DNA of 46,341 nucleotides from contig VWND01000052.1 of the NCBI GenBank assembly GCA_009599575.1, positions 1 to 46,341 of the forward strand, in the 5' to 3' direction. A program made the translations under genes and the position numbers. The notes under the pieces are model-generated. The model did no database searches and had not been told where the DNA came from. It saw only the letters and a program-made list of their open reading frames with translations. Shown here piece after piece: positions 30,982 through 44,261 of this stretch (positions are counted from its first letter, which is position 1; each line of letters starts with the position of its first letter). The DNA is from Blumeriella jaapii (lineage: Eukaryota > Ascomycota > Leotiomycetes > Helotiales > Drepanopezizaceae).

Positions 30982-33900
30982 ATGTCAAACATTCAAGTAT
31001 TTTTCATCCTTTTGATAAACAGCGCTAATATTTATTATTTTAGTAACTTTCGTATTACTAACGATTTAAATCCTAAACAAGCGTTTCAAGATTTATCTGA
31101 TTTTCAATTTTTATTTTATTATATAGATTTTGAATTATTGTTTTGTTTGTTTTGTAATTTATTTATTATTGGATTTGAACAATATATACGTAAAAACCAT
31201 TTTTATTCAATTTCAAAAAACGATCGAAATAAATTAATTAAACAAGGTTTAATTATTTATTAATCGTTAAAAATCGAATCTTTGAAAAACAGTTTAGAAT
31301 TAATACGACTTTTTTTATTAGAATTCGATTTAAAACCTTTTCCAGAACTCGAAATATCGCAAAACAATTTTAAATGCGATTTTTGTTTTTTAATTTTAGC
31401 AAATCGTATAAATATTAAAAAACATATTAAAAAAATTTATATAAATGAAATCGAAATTATTGTTGCAAATGATATTAGTAAATATTATTTAATTGTAATT
31501 ATTTAATCACTTGAAAGAAATAGATGGTATTTCGAAGTTAAACAAATTGATAATTCAGTAAACGAAATCGAAGATAATATTTATTTTAATAAGATTTCAG
31601 AAGATTTACCATCTGATTTGTTAATAGCTTAAAATTTATTAATCGAAGAATTAAATTTGAAAGAATTTTTATTTTACGAAAATTTAAATTCGTTTAAAAT
31701 AAATCTTAGCGATAATTTAACCAATTTTCAAGCAAAAACTCGATATGCTGAATTTATTTAAAATTATAAGCCGCAAGAATTATACGATTTATATGAATTA
31801 TATAATCAAGATAAAGACGACGAATTGATTAAATTTATAATCGATAATATTAAGAGAAATTTTTTATTTAAGTTTAGATAAAATTACTTGGATAAATAAA
31901 AGTCATTTAAATATTTTAAATAGTTTTGAGCCTAATAAAATAGGTAATAAAGAATTTAAAATATTACTTATATCGAAATCTCGCGTCGATTATTTTGCTT
32001 TTTTTAATAATTTTATTACTTTTTTTTTTTTCGTAGTTATAATTTAAAATTATATAAAACTAGTAAACCGATTTTTAAAATCGATACAAAACTAAAAGAA
32101 AAAATTGACGATTTATTATTATTACAAGCGATTGATTATATAAACGATCCAAAAATTAAAGTTTTATCGAAAGATTTCACAAAAACTATTAATCGAAATA
32201 TAAATAAAGCTTATAATAATCGAATTTTAATCGACGATTTATCGAGTGATAATTCTGAAATTGAATTCGATAATTTTATAAGCAATGAATTTATATTATC
32301 GGATGATAGCAATTTAAGTAATATTAGTAATAATAGCAATACTTCGAATAATTCTTGGTTTTTTGGAAGATTATCAAACGTAGATACAGAGCAAAATTTT
32401 TATATTTCATTTTTAAAAAAATATAAAAATTCTGAAACTGATCGTAATCCTTTGTTAATCGAATTTCAAAAATTATTAAGTAATATTATTTTTGAAATTT
32501 TAATTCAAAAAAACAAGATTTAAATATATTCGAAAGTTTTATTAACGCTTATTTTGCAATTAAAAGTTTAAGATTAATTTTACTTTACGAGATACTTTAG
32601 ATTTATCTGGCTATTATTTTAAAAATTTATATATTGCTCGCAATTAATATTTTTAAATAAAGCTATAAATATTTTTGTTTGTAATTCTCAAAGTAATTTA
32701 AATGATATTTTAACTAAATTAATAAATAATTTTTTTAAAAATAATTCGAATATTGCATTAAGCGAATTGCTATTATACCGATCGTTTTGTTTTATTGTAA
32801 ATAAAAATCTTTCAAGCAATAGCAATGTTACAATTCATAGTTTGACTGAAAATACAGTTAGTTATAAAAACGTTGTTTTAAGTATTGACAATTTGCGATT
32901 TGTATTTAAAGAATTAATTTTAGAAACCGAGCAAATATTAAAAAACGATTTTATTTTTAATATTTCAGAAAGCGAATATAGTTATATTACGTTAGATGAT
33001 TTTGCAAAATACGAAGATCGTAATAATACGACGCCTTTTTTTATTTTTTAAAGATTTACATCCTAATAAAAAAGCAAACGATAAATGGTTATTTAATAAA
33101 GTTATTAAATCGTCAGAATTACGAGCTCGTTTTTATAATTTTTCGAATCAAAAAAATTACAAATTAAACCCTAAGCAATTAAAGCTTATTTAAAATTAAA
33201 TTTCAATTTAAAAAAGTTATTTTTGATTGATTTTTATTTAGATTGTGGTTTACCTATTCGAGGAACCGAACTTTTTTTCACTTAGAAGTTTGTAATTCGC
33301 GTAAAGATAAAAGAGAATTATTTTTTGATATTGGAAGTGGTTTATTTATTATGAATATTAGTAAATTTAAATCGCAATATTCTAGTGAAAAGCTAGCTTC
33401 GAATATAAAATATATTTTTTTAAAAGTTAGTATTTTAGTATTATATTATATGGTTTTAGTAGAACCATTTATTAAAATATTAAATATTAGTATTTCGGCG
33501 AATAATAATTAATATAAAACAGTTAGTGCTTATTTTTTTTATACAAACAAAAGATTTTTAAAATCGGCCGATATTTCTAATTATTTAAAATCATTTTGTT
33601 TAGTAAAAATTGGTCAACCTTTAACTATTTAAAAATATCGTCAAATTATTGTAGCTATTATTAAATATTTTTATAAAAGAAAATCTTGATATTAATTTTA
33701 TTATATTAATTAATTTTAATAATAGTTTTACGAATAATAAGCTTTAAGCGAATCAAATGAATTATTCGTTAATAACTGAAAAAATTAAATTATGGCCGTA
33801 ATTCGAATACTTTCGAAAATACGCGAGGCGATTTGCAATCAAAGTATTTACAATTTTGCCTTCGTTATTTTGATTTTTTCGGCTTAAATAATAAAAAAAT

Positions 33901-35700
33901 TATTAATAATTCATTTTTAAATAATCTCGATATTATTAATAAAGTTAGAATTAATAAAAACAAAACTGAATCTTTGACTTTTGCATTACGTTATCAAAAG
34001 CTTTTATTAAATAATAATTCAAAAGCTAAAAAACATAATAGACAAGCGTTTTTCGAATATAATTCAATTAATAAAAAAATTAAGCTTACAAATTTGAATT
34101 ATTTATTTATTATGCCTATCGGAGATAATACGTTATTATTATTATTACGCGAATTTTTAAATAATTCTGAAATCGATTTTATTATTTCTGAATAAGAAAC
34201 TTTATTAAAAAGTATTTTATTAAAAGTGTTTTATATATTAGGAATATTACCTATTAGTAGTGGTAAATCATTGATTTATTTATTATGCGCTGCTTTATTT
34301 AACGCCAAAATTACTATTATTATCGTACCGTTAATTGGTTTAAAAAGCGATTTATTTAAACGTGCAAATGAATTTGGAATTCCTGTTAGTAATTACGAAG
34401 ATAATCTTGAATTTAAAACTATAACTTTTATTTCTATTTAAAACTTTGAAAAAACGATATATTTATTAATTTATTAATAAATAAAATTGATAAAGGAAAA
34501 AATTGATAGAATTATATTAGACGAGTGTCATTTGCTAATAACTGCGGCTAATTATCGTTTTATAATATATTAATTTAAAAAAATTCTTAATTTGAAAGTT
34601 CAAATAGTATTTTTAACTGGTATATTATCCGTAAATCAAAAAAATCAATTGATTAATAAATTAAATTTACAAACTTTTGCTAAAATACGGGCCGATTGTT
34701 TACGTAATAATATATTATATCGAGCTTTAAGTTTTAAATCTAAAAGTATGCAAAATAAATTTAAAAAAATCGAAGAATATTGTTTTGAATTAAAATCGAA
34801 TTTTAAATTATATTTAAATAAAATAATAATATTTTGTCCTACAATTGCGCTTGTCGATAAATTATCTGAATTTTTAGATTGCGCGAAATATACGTCTGAA
34901 TTATTAAAAAATGAAAAGGAATCGGTTTTAAAAAGTTTTACTACCGATTATACAACTTTTTATAATATTTTAGTTTGTACTAGCGGTTTGCAAAAAGGCT
35001 TTGATTATTCTAATATACGTGCTACTATTTATTATAAATTAGCTTTCGAATTTAACGGTTTTTTACAAGGTTCTAGTCGGGCCGGCCGCGATAAAAACGA
35101 AGCTATATCGATGTTTTTTTATAATTCAGGTTTTGAAAAAGAAATCGAAAACGATTCGTTAAATAAAAAATTAATTAAAAGTTATTTACGCGAAGTAGTC
35201 TGTCGTAAACGATTAATTTTTTATATTTAAATAATACTATTTTAGATCAGTGTTTTTAAAACTAGTGCAAATTGCGATCTTTGTATAAATCGTAATAATA
35301 TTTACGAAAAAAAAACAAGCGCAAATTATTAATACAATTACAAAAAAAGTCGAAAACGCAAAAAATGATTTAATTTGGGTTTTATCGCAAAGTTTTAAAA
35401 ATAATAATTTTTGCACGTATTGTTATTTTATTTATACGCAAAATACTAGTAATTATTGTACTCGCGATTGTATTGAATTTGCGAATCTTGATTTATTTTT
35501 CACAAAATATAAAAAGAAGAATTTATTCGAAATAGTTTTTATTTATACGAAAATAGTTGTTGTTTTATTTGTTTATTACCTACTGTTATTTGTTATCGAT
35601 TACGTCAATCAATTTTCGAATTTGAAAATAAATGTGTATTAATAAATTTTTGTTTATCAAATAATAAGTTTATTATTTAAACGAAATGAATTATGGCCTA
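30982..35700 (+). pseudogene. RecQ-like telomere-linked helicase (TLH type) pseudogene
   Basis: N-terminal region (30982-31510) contains two zinc-finger-like blocks typical of fungal OrsC/TLH proteins: CLFCNLFIIGFEQYIRKNH and FKCDFCFLILANRINIKKH. The helicase core shows Walker A PISSGKSL (GKS at 34262-34270), VPLIGLKSDL, DECH box IILDECHLL (34520-34531), motif III FLTG (34610-34621), motif IV IIIFCPT, motif V LVCTSGLQKGFDYSN and motif VI QGSSRAGRD (35066-35092). Cys-rich C-terminal blocks follow: CTYCYFIYTQNTSNYCTRDC near 35412-35475 and CCFICLLPTVICYRLRQS near 35558-35615. Two Gly of the Walker A PTGGGKS read Ser, and stops and frameshifts break the gene. Such helicases lie next to telomeres in many fungi. 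Confidence 0.88.
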
Positions 35701-35868
35701 AAAACCAAAATTCCGATTATTATCAAAATCTATTTGATAATAAATCTATTTCGAATATAAATAGTTTTATAAAAAGTTTTACTAAACAGGTTTATATTAC
35801 GGAATTAGATACTGAATCTATTTTAGGTTTTAAATATATATTTATTAACTTAACAGATGAAATATCTT
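35700..35868. other. AT-rich tail of the helicase relic
   Basis: Short, broken plus-strand coding-like pieces (for example FKYIFINLTDEIS near 35830) may be the extreme C-terminus of the helicase. Nothing definite can be assigned. Confidence 0.3.
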
Positions 35869-36540
35869 AGATTAAATTTTTATTTTTTTTACAGATTAAA
35901 TTATTAATATTTTATCTGTCTGAAATTTATTAAAACATTTGATATAAAAGAATTAAATAGAAATAGAAATAGAAATAGAAATAGAAATAGAAATAGAAAT
36001 AGAAAAAAAAATAGAAATTTAAATAGAAATATAAATATAAATAGAAATAGAAATAGAAATAGAAATAGAAATAGAAATAGAAATAGAAATAGAAATAGAA
36101 ATAGAAATAGAAATAGAAATAGAAATAGAAATAGAAATAGAAATATTAGATTAAATTTCTATTTTCTTTACAAATTAAATTATTAATATTTTATCTGTCT
36201 GAAACTTATTAAAACATTCGATATAAAAATAATTAAATAGAAATAGAAATATAAATATAAATATAAATATAAATAGAAATATAAATAGAAATATAATTAA
36301 AAATATAAATAGAAATAGAAATAGAAATATAAATAGAAATATAAATAGAAATATAAATAGAAATATAAATAGAAATATAAATAGAAATATAAATAGAAAT
36401 ATAAATAGAAATATAAATAGAAATATAAATAGAAATATAAATATAAATAGAAATATAAATATAAATATAAATATAAATATAAATATAAATAGAAATATGA
36501 ATAGAAATAGAAACTTAAATCTAAATATAAATATAAACGT
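35869..36540. repeat. duplicated 92-bp leader plus hexa-/dodecanucleotide arrays
   Basis: A 92-bp segment at 35869-35960 (AGATTAAATTT... ending GAATTAAATAG) is repeated at 36148-36240 with a few changes, an offset of 279 bp. Each copy is followed by a microsatellite: nearly pure (AAATAG)n to about 36145, then alternating AAATAT and AAATAG units to about 36530. The structure shows that the leader and array were duplicated together and the second array then changed to a mixed repeat. Confidence 0.9.
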
Positions 36541-38072
36541 AAATATATTTGAAATTATTAATTACATTTGAAAACGCAAATATTAATATTGTTTTTAACT
36601 TTTTACATAAAAATACAAATAAAAATTAAGCTTTTACATATTAATATAACAATGCAATTAATTACTTCAAATTTCCCTTATTAAAATACAATATAATATT
36701 AATAATATAAATATATTATTGGATCTTTTGGCTATATATAATAATAAAAAAAAAAAAAAAAAAAATATATTTAATAAATTTGAAAACGCAAAAAAAAACA
36801 ATTTATAATTACTTTTATAATAATAAATAATTATTTTTATAATAATTTAAATTAAAGCTGGGTTTGTGAAATTATTAAATTAATTTAATTATCAAATTTT
36901 CTTATTTTTATTATAAAATTCATTTTTACAGTAAGTTTGGTTTAAAAATAAGGGGCCATAACTACAAATATATTTAATAATTATTTAAAAAAAATTATAC
37001 ATATTAAGATTAAATTAACAAATATGAGAAAAATATATTAATATATTTATCGGCGATATAATACAAAATTATATTAAAAACTACGAAGTAAATTCGAAAA
37101 CGCAATTAAAAAATTTTCATACTTTTTTATATAATAATATAAATAAAACTCGAAGTTAAGTATATGATTAGAATAACAAAAGTAGTTATTATAATTTTTT
37201 TAATATTTATTAATATATGAATTTCAAGGTAAATATTAATGTGAAAATATAAATTAATATATATAAATCTTTTAAAAAAAATTTTTTTTTTAAAAAGACT
37301 TTTATATAGAAAATTTGAAATACTAAATAAAATAAAGAAAAATATATTAATATAATATCGGATATATAAGAAATATAATATAAAACAATATGAAATAGTA
37401 AATAAAATAGTAAATAAAATAGAGAAAAACTTATTAATATAATATAGGATATATAATGAAAATAATATATTAATCTATTTAATATTTTTTAAAAAAAAAA
37501 AAAAAATACTTTTATTTAAAAATGTAAAATAATAAATAAATTGAAAAATTTATATATTTTATAATATCTGATATATACTATAAATACATATAAGAAATTG
37601 TAAATTAAATTCGAAAACGAAAACAATTACTTTTTGCTTTTTTATAATAATTTAATTTAATTTAAAATTTATATATATATTATTGAAATAATTAAATTTT
37701 TAAATATAATTTTTATAAGATATATAATAATATTAGTTTTTATTTCTAATTATAATTTATTATCGAGGGTAATTAATATAATATATATTAAATAATTATT
37801 AAAAAAAAATATATAAAAAAAAATTATTATATTTTTCGGCTACAAAATTTGAAACATATTGGAAATTTTCGATTAAACTTGAAAACGCCAAAAAAAAATT
37901 ATAATTATTTGAAAATTATTAAAGTTTATATATATATTATTATAATAACAAAATTATAACTAACAGATTTTTTTAATTTTTATTATAATATTAATCGTAA
38001 CGTGAAGTTTGATTTGAAAGTAAAGGTTATAGTTAGATTTCATTGTATTTTTTGCAACCAAACCACACCAAC
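36541..38072. repeat. AT-rich region with five copies of a GAAAACGC motif
   Basis: The sequence is low-complexity A/T, but a GAAAACGC-type core preceded by TTCG, TTTG or CTTG recurs near 36568, 36780, 37091, 37610 and 37881. It is usually followed by an A-run and TATAATTACTTTTTTATAATAATTT. Spacing is irregular (about 210-520 bp), so it looks like a strongly decayed tandem or dispersed repeat. Other short repeats such as GGATATATAA near 37370 and 37440 are present. No gene is supported. Confidence 0.55.
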
Positions 38073-38150
38073 TGCCCGTTAGCTTAGTTGGTGAGCTTAT
38101 GATAATAAGCTATAATCAGAAGAATAAGAACCTTATAAGCTTGCGGGCGA
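38073..38150 (+). pseudogene. decayed tRNA-Ile-like sequence
   Basis: The 5' part GCCCGTTAGCTTAGTTGGTGAGC matches the acceptor and D-arm of eukaryotic tRNA-Ile, with the A-box TAGCTTAGTTGG. The seven acceptor positions 38073-38079 can pair with 38143-38149 (two G-T pairs, one of them terminal), and the D-stem GCTT/GAGC closes over an AGTTGGT loop. AATAA at 38105-38109 could be the remains of an AAT anticodon loop. The anticodon stem and T-arm do not form and no B box (GGTTCRANTCC) is found, so it is unlikely to work. A T-run suitable as a Pol III terminator lies at about 38216-38226. Confidence 0.45.
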
Positions 38151-38229
38151 GCTTGTAAGCTAATAATGTTGTAAAGAGGAGGGAATTAAAAAGGGTATTA
38201 CACATTATTCTTCACTTTTTTTTTTATTT

Positions 38230-38340
38230 TCAAATTTTTTTTTTTTTTTAAATTTTTCGAACTTTTTTCAAAATTTTCGATTTTTTTTTCAAAATTTTCG
38301 ATTTTTTTTTCAAAATTTCGATTTTGTTTCTACAAAAAAA
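38230..38340. repeat. T-rich ~24-bp tandem repeat
   Basis: CAAAATTTTCGATTTTTTTTT recurs three times with about 24-bp spacing between 38268 and 38330, preceded by related decayed units. The preceding T-run follows the tRNA-like sequence. Confidence 0.7.
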
Positions 38341-38770
38341 ATAAATATTTAATAAAATCTTTTAAAATTATTTAATTAACGTATCGATAAAATTGAATAT
38401 ATACATGTTTTAGTACTAAAGATTATTTAATAAATTTTTTAATTTTATATTGAGCAAATGGAAATTATATAAATAAAAATTATTAAAAGTAGCGATAAAA
38501 GCAATTCAATTTATACAATTTTCAAAATTAAATAAAATTCGCAAAATTCATATTATTTTAAAAAACAATATATAAATTGTAAAAATTATATTTCATTTCC
38601 TAAAATCAATTAGTAATTGATAGTATATAAAACAAGAATATTTTATATTTTATAAATTTATTAATCGATAATTTACAAAAACAGGAAATGGCGTAATATT
38701 TGATAGAAGAAAATTTATAAATTAGATATATAATTAAAAAAAATATATTATATAATAAATAAAAGAATAA
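38341..38770. other. AT-rich spacer
   Basis: Low-complexity A/T with no recognisable gene or clear repeat. It marks the transition into the A-rich minisatellite. Confidence 0.4.
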
Positions 38771-40104
38771 AACAATAGTTTAGCCACAGAGGATAGCGTA
38801 TAATATATAAAAATAAAATAATTTATAAAATAAGCATAAACAAAATATTCCGATATAATAGCTTTAAATAATATAAAATTTATAAAATTAAAATATATAT
38901 ATATAAAATAAGCAAAGCTAACAAATTGTATAATTTATAAATAATAAAATTTTTTATAAAATAAGTAAAAATGTAAAAAAACTAAATAACAAAAAGCAAA
39001 ATATATATTTTATAAACAAAATGTATTATAAAAACGAAAAAAAAAAAAAAAAAGAATTAAAAGATTTAAATAGCGTATAATTTAAAAAAATATAATTTTC
39101 TATAAAATATTCCAAAAAATAAAAAATTTCAATAAAAAAAAAGTAAAATAAAATTTATATAAATAAAATATATTTTAAAAAAAGCAAAAAAGAATTACGC
39201 TTAAGAAACTAAAAACTACTTATAATTTATAAAAAAAAAGGAAAAAAAAAAAAAAGGAAAAGGTAATAAACCCGAGTATTTTATAAAAAGGAAAATTTAT
39301 TAAAAATCAAACAAAAGTATTAAAAAAAATTATATAATAAAAAGTAATATATAAACTGTTTAAACAAAATATATTTTAAAAAAGTAAAAGAAAAATTACG
39401 CTTAAATAAACTTAAATAACGTATAGTTTATAATAATAAAATATATAATAAAATATGGAAAATAACAAAATCGTAATTTTATAAATATTAATTTATTAAA
39501 AATATATAATTTATTATAATATTTGCAAAATGTAACAAATGGTTAAATCGCAAAAATTAAAATATTATTTAAATAAACAAAATGTTTTTTAAAAAGTTGA
39601 AAAAAAATACGCCTAAATAAAATTTATTAAATGAAAATTTAATAAAAAAAATTAAATTAAAAAAATGAATAAAATAAAATTTAATAAAATAAAATTCATA
39701 AAATTGAAATATATAATATAATAAGCAAAGTAACAAGATCGTATATTTTTTAAAAAACCGTAATTTTTGATTCAATAAGTAAAAATGCGAATAACGGTTA
39801 ATAAACAAAAGTTAAAAATTATTTTATATAAATAAAATAAAAAATAAAAAATTTAAAACAGAAAACATCAAAATAATCAGTTTAAATAATATATGATTTA
39901 TACAATTAATATTTAAAAAAAAAAAGCAAAGCAAAAAATCGTATGATTTGTAAAAAAATAAAATATATTATAAAATAAACAAAAAAGTAGAAAAGGCCTA
40001 AATAGCAAAAATATTACAATTATATATTACAAATATTAATAATATTATAAAAAAATATAAAGAAAAAGATAAATAAATAATTTATATATCGTATAATTGA
40101 AAAT

Positions 40105-40108
<4 letters not shown>

Positions 40109-40149
<41 letters not shown>
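40109..40149 (+). repeat. poly(A) run of 41 nt
   Basis: An uninterrupted A-run, followed directly by GGAAAATACCGAGTAACCGG, one of the few C-containing patches here. It could be a retroposed tail, but no body of a retrotransposon is seen to its left. Confidence 0.9.
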
Positions 40150-40151
<2 letters not shown>

Positions 40152-41094
40152 AAAATACCGAGTAACCGGCAGGGAAAATCATATAATAAGTGAAAAAAGG
40201 TATTAACTAAAATGAGCAAAATAAAAATTAACGACTAAATTGCAGAAGAATAAATATTTTTACGAAATTTAATATATTATAAAAAATAATTTTAAAATAA
40301 GAATAAAAGTATAAAATAAGCAAAATAAAAATAACGGTAAAATAAATTTAAGTAATAAAAATTTTGTAAAAATGAAATATTTAAAAAAAAAACTCTTAAA
40401 TTAAATAGCGTATAAAATACGAGAATTATTATAAAAATAATTATAAAATAAAATATTTAATAAATTAATTTTAAAAAAACTTTAGTTATGAAAAAAACTA
40501 GTTGATTAAAAAACAGCGGATAGCGTAATAAAAAAAACCTTTATTTATATAAATATATAAAAAAAAATAGTATAAATATTAAAAAAAAAATTAAAATATT
40601 AAAAAAATAAAATAATTAGTATAAAATAAGATATATATTTTTAAAAATTAATATTTAAATAAAAAAGATTTTTTTAATAAAAAAACAAAGCGGTAGCGTT
40701 TAAGTTATGAAAAATAATATAATTAAAAATTAAAACTTATATTAAAATAAAAGCAGATGGTGTATATATTATAAGAAAAAATATTATTAGAAAAATGATT
40801 TAAATTATAATAAACAGAAGGTGGTATTTAAATTATAAAGATTTATAATATAAATAAGTAAAACAAAAAGACAAAAATTATATAATAGAAAAAGTAAAAG
40901 AAATTTTAAAAATTATAAAAATTAAATATATATAATAAAATAAATAAAAAGTAAAACTTATATTTCGGAAAAATTAATTTTTTAAATATATAATTAAATA
41001 AGAAAAAAAAGACTTATAAGTTCTAAGGAAATAATATATAAATCAAAATATAATATTATAATAAAATAGGCAAAAATAGCGTATAAATTACATA

Positions 41095-41200
41095 ATTACA
41101 TAATATATAAATTAAATAATATATAAATTAAATAATATATAAATTAAATAATATATAAATTAAATAATATATAAATTAAATAATATATAAATTAAATATT
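41095..41200. repeat. 16-bp tandem repeat AATTAAATAATATATA
   Basis: About six nearly perfect units inside the minisatellite array, directly after an AGCGTATAAATTACATA core. The unit probably grew from a segment of the minisatellite itself. Confidence 0.9.
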
Positions 41201-41865
41201 TATCATATTTAATAAATAAATAAATAAATAGCGTATAAAATAAAAGGAAGATAAATATAAATAGAAAAAAAAAACTTATATTACAAAAAACAAGGTGGCG
41301 TTTAATTTATAATAAATAAATATATAAATAAATATATATCAGAAAAAGTATTATATAAATAATAATTATAAAAGAAAATTAATATATAATATAATATAAA
41401 TTATAAAAAATTAAAATAAAAATCTAAAGAAATACATTTATAATACAAAAGACAAAAAAATAGCCTAAAATTTAAAAACAATAATATAAAAATCGAAAAA
41501 AAAAAAACATAATAAAAAAGACAAAAAATCAGCTTAAAATTCATAAAAAAAGAATATAAATTAAAAATTTAAAGTATATAATAATTTAAACTGGATATAG
41601 CGTATATATTATAAGAAATAATAATATAAATAAATAAAGTTTAATTTAAATTAAAAGAAAAACGGGGTGGCGTTCAAACTATAAATTTTTTATTTATAAA
41701 TAAATAAAAAAATAAAAAAAAATTTCAAAAATAAAAAAAGCAAAAGATATGAAAACATATTAAAATAAAAATATACATAATAAAACCAGCAGAAAATAGC
41801 GTATAAATTATAATAAAAAGATTTATTAAAAGATTTGCAACGGATAGCGTTTATTATAAAATAAA

Positions 41866-42225
41866 AATAAAATAAAAATAAAATAGAAATAAAATAGAAA
41901 TAAAATAGAAATAAAATAGAAATAAAAATAGAAATAAAATAGAAATAAAATAGAAATAAAATAGAAATAAAATAGAAAATAAAATAGAAATAAAATAGAA
42001 ATAAAATAGAAATAAAATAGAAATAAAATAGAAATAAAATAGAAATTAAATAGAAATAAAATAGAAATAAAATAGAAATAAAATAGAAATAAAATAGAAA
42101 TAAAATAGAAATAAAATAGAAATAAAATAGAAATAAAATAGAAATAAAATAGAAATAAAATAGAAATAAAATAGAAATAAAATAGAAATAAAATAGAAAT
42201 AAAATAGAAATAAAATAGAAATAAA
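41866..42225. repeat. 11-bp tandem repeat AAATAAAATAG
   Basis: About 30 units, interrupted only by single-base or few-base slips. The minus-strand translation gives the repeated FISILFLFYFY pattern because three units make eleven codons. A-tracts recur at 11-bp spacing, close to the helical repeat. Confidence 0.92.
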
Positions 42226-42423
42226 AGTAAAGTAAAAGTAAACTAAAGTAAAAGTAAGATAGAAGTGAAATAAAAATAACCAAAAGTAAAATAAAAGTTA
42301 ATCAAAAACTAAAAAGAATTAAAGCGTTTGTATTATAAGAAAGTAATATATAAATAAATCAAAAATTGTATAATAAAATAAGCAATAAAAATTGTTTAAA
42401 TTGTAAAGAATAAAAAAAAAAAA

Positions 42424-43110
42424 TAGAAATAAAATACAAGTAAAATAAAATTGAAATAAAAATAAAATAAAAGTAATATAAAAGTAAAATAAAAGTAAAA
42501 TAATAGTAAAACATTTGCATTATAAAAAAGTAATATATAATTAAATCAAAAATTATATAATATAATAAGTAATAGAAATCGTATAAGCTGTAAAGAATTA
42601 GAATAGAAATAAAATAAAAGTAAAATAAAAGTAAAATAAAAGTAAAATAAAATAGTAAAATAAAAGTAAAATAAAAAATAAAATAAAAGTTAAAATAAAA
42701 GTAAAAATAAAAGTAAAATAAAAGTAAAATAAAAGTAAAATAAAAGTAAAATAAAATTAAAATAGAAATATAATAAAAGTAAAGCGTTTGTATTGTAAAA
42801 AAATAAAATATAATTGAATTAAAAATTATATAATAATATAAGCAATAGAAATCGTTTATATTGTAATAAATTAAAACAAAATTAAAATAGAAATAAAATA
42901 AATAATAAAATAAGCTACGAAAATCGTATATATTATAAAAGAATAATATATGAATAAAATAGAAATAAAAAAAAAATAAAGAAGAAATGAAATAAAAATA
43001 AAATAGAAATAAAATAAAAGTAAAATAAAAGTAAAATGGAAACAAAACAAAAGTAAACTGAAAATAAAATAAAAACAAAAAATAAATTAGACAAATATAA
43101 AACAGAAATA
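42424..43110. repeat. 10/11-bp AAAAGTAAAAT-type repeats in several blocks
   Basis: Three blocks (about 42425-42510, 42600-42775 and 42950-43075) of AAAGTAAAATA or AGAAATAAAAT units are separated by the minisatellite core (CGTTTGTATTGTAAAAAAATA and similar). They show that the same position within the longer unit expanded repeatedly. Confidence 0.8.
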
Positions 43111-44149
43111 AAATAAATAAAATAAAAAATAAAAAAAACCATAGGGAGCGTATCTACTAAAAAAATTAATATATAAATAAATGTCCTAAAAAAATATAAT
43201 AAAACAAGTAATAAAAAATGTATAAATTGATTTGTTTCTATAAATAAATATAATATATTATAAAACAAGCAAAAAGGAGCGTACAAGTTATAAAAAAGTA
43301 TTAATTATAATAATCAAAAGATAGCGTATAAAAGAAAAACTTAGTATTAAATAATTATTAAATTAAATAGAAAAGAATATTATTAAATAAATAAATAAAA
43401 GCTTATATATTATAAGGAAATAATATATAAGAAAAATAAATCAAAAAAAAAACTAATAAATAAAATTAAAATTGTTAATTGAAAGAAAAAAATAAAAAAA
43501 TAAAAAATAAAAATAAAAATTATATTAAAAAATAGGCAGAAGATAGCGTTGATAATTTAAAGAAAAAAAATTATAAATAAAATATATATAATAATAAAAT
43601 ATGCAAAAAAAGCGTTCCATAATATCAAAATAATAATATTTAAATAAAATATATTACAAAATAAATAATAAGAAGCGTATAAATTATTCGAAAATAAATA
43701 TATAATTAAAAAATGAAATAAAATAAAAATGAAATATTTTATAAATTAGAAAGAAATAATTTGTAATAGATAAATGAACTTAAAGATATAATATATTAGA
43801 TTATATAAAAGACAGCGTTTTTATTATAACAAAATAAAATAAATAAAATTAATAAAAAAATTAAATAAGAACGTATAAATTTAAAAGAAGGTTAGGGTTT
43901 ATTAAGATTTTAATAAAATAAATCATACAATTAAATATGCAAAAAAATAATATTCAAATTATAAAAAAATTATATTTTAATAAAAATATATAGCAAATAT
44001 ACAATGAAAAAGATGTAAATTGAAAGAAGAATAATAAGAGAGAAATAAATATAACATAAAATTAGAGAAATTAAAAGCGGATAAATTATAAGGGAAAAAA
44101 TATATAACGAAAAAAATTGAAATAATATAGGAATTTCTTTTTTAAAAGA

Positions 44150-44260
44150 AGCAAGGAAAAAAAAGAGAGGAAAAAAATATAGGAAAAAAGAGAGGAAAAA
44201 AGAGATTAAAAAAAGAGAGGAAAAAAAAGAGATTAAAAAAGAGAGGAAAAAAGAGATTAA
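44150..44260. repeat. purine-only GAGAGGAAAAAA repeat
   Basis: AGAGAGGAAAAAA and AGAGATTAAAAA units alternate in an almost pure purine tract on the plus strand. Such homopurine stretches can form triplex structures; this is inference. Confidence 0.8.
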
Positions 44261-44261
44261 A

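Noticed and set aside
30982..35700. Helitron transposase with helicase domain
   Set aside because: No Rep HUH motif is seen. The motif set (DECH box, Q-x-x-x-RAGRD) and Cys-rich ends fit RecQ-type telomere-linked helicases, not PIF1-like Helitron helicases.
40109..40180. Poly(A) tail of a LINE or processed pseudogene
   Set aside because: No coding relic of RT or a host gene precedes the A-run; the flank is ordinary minisatellite.
41690..43286. Long hydrophobic minus-strand frames (up to 239 codons)
   Set aside because: They are translations of 10/11-bp AT repeats (FISILFLF-type periodicity) with no start context, domain or codon bias.
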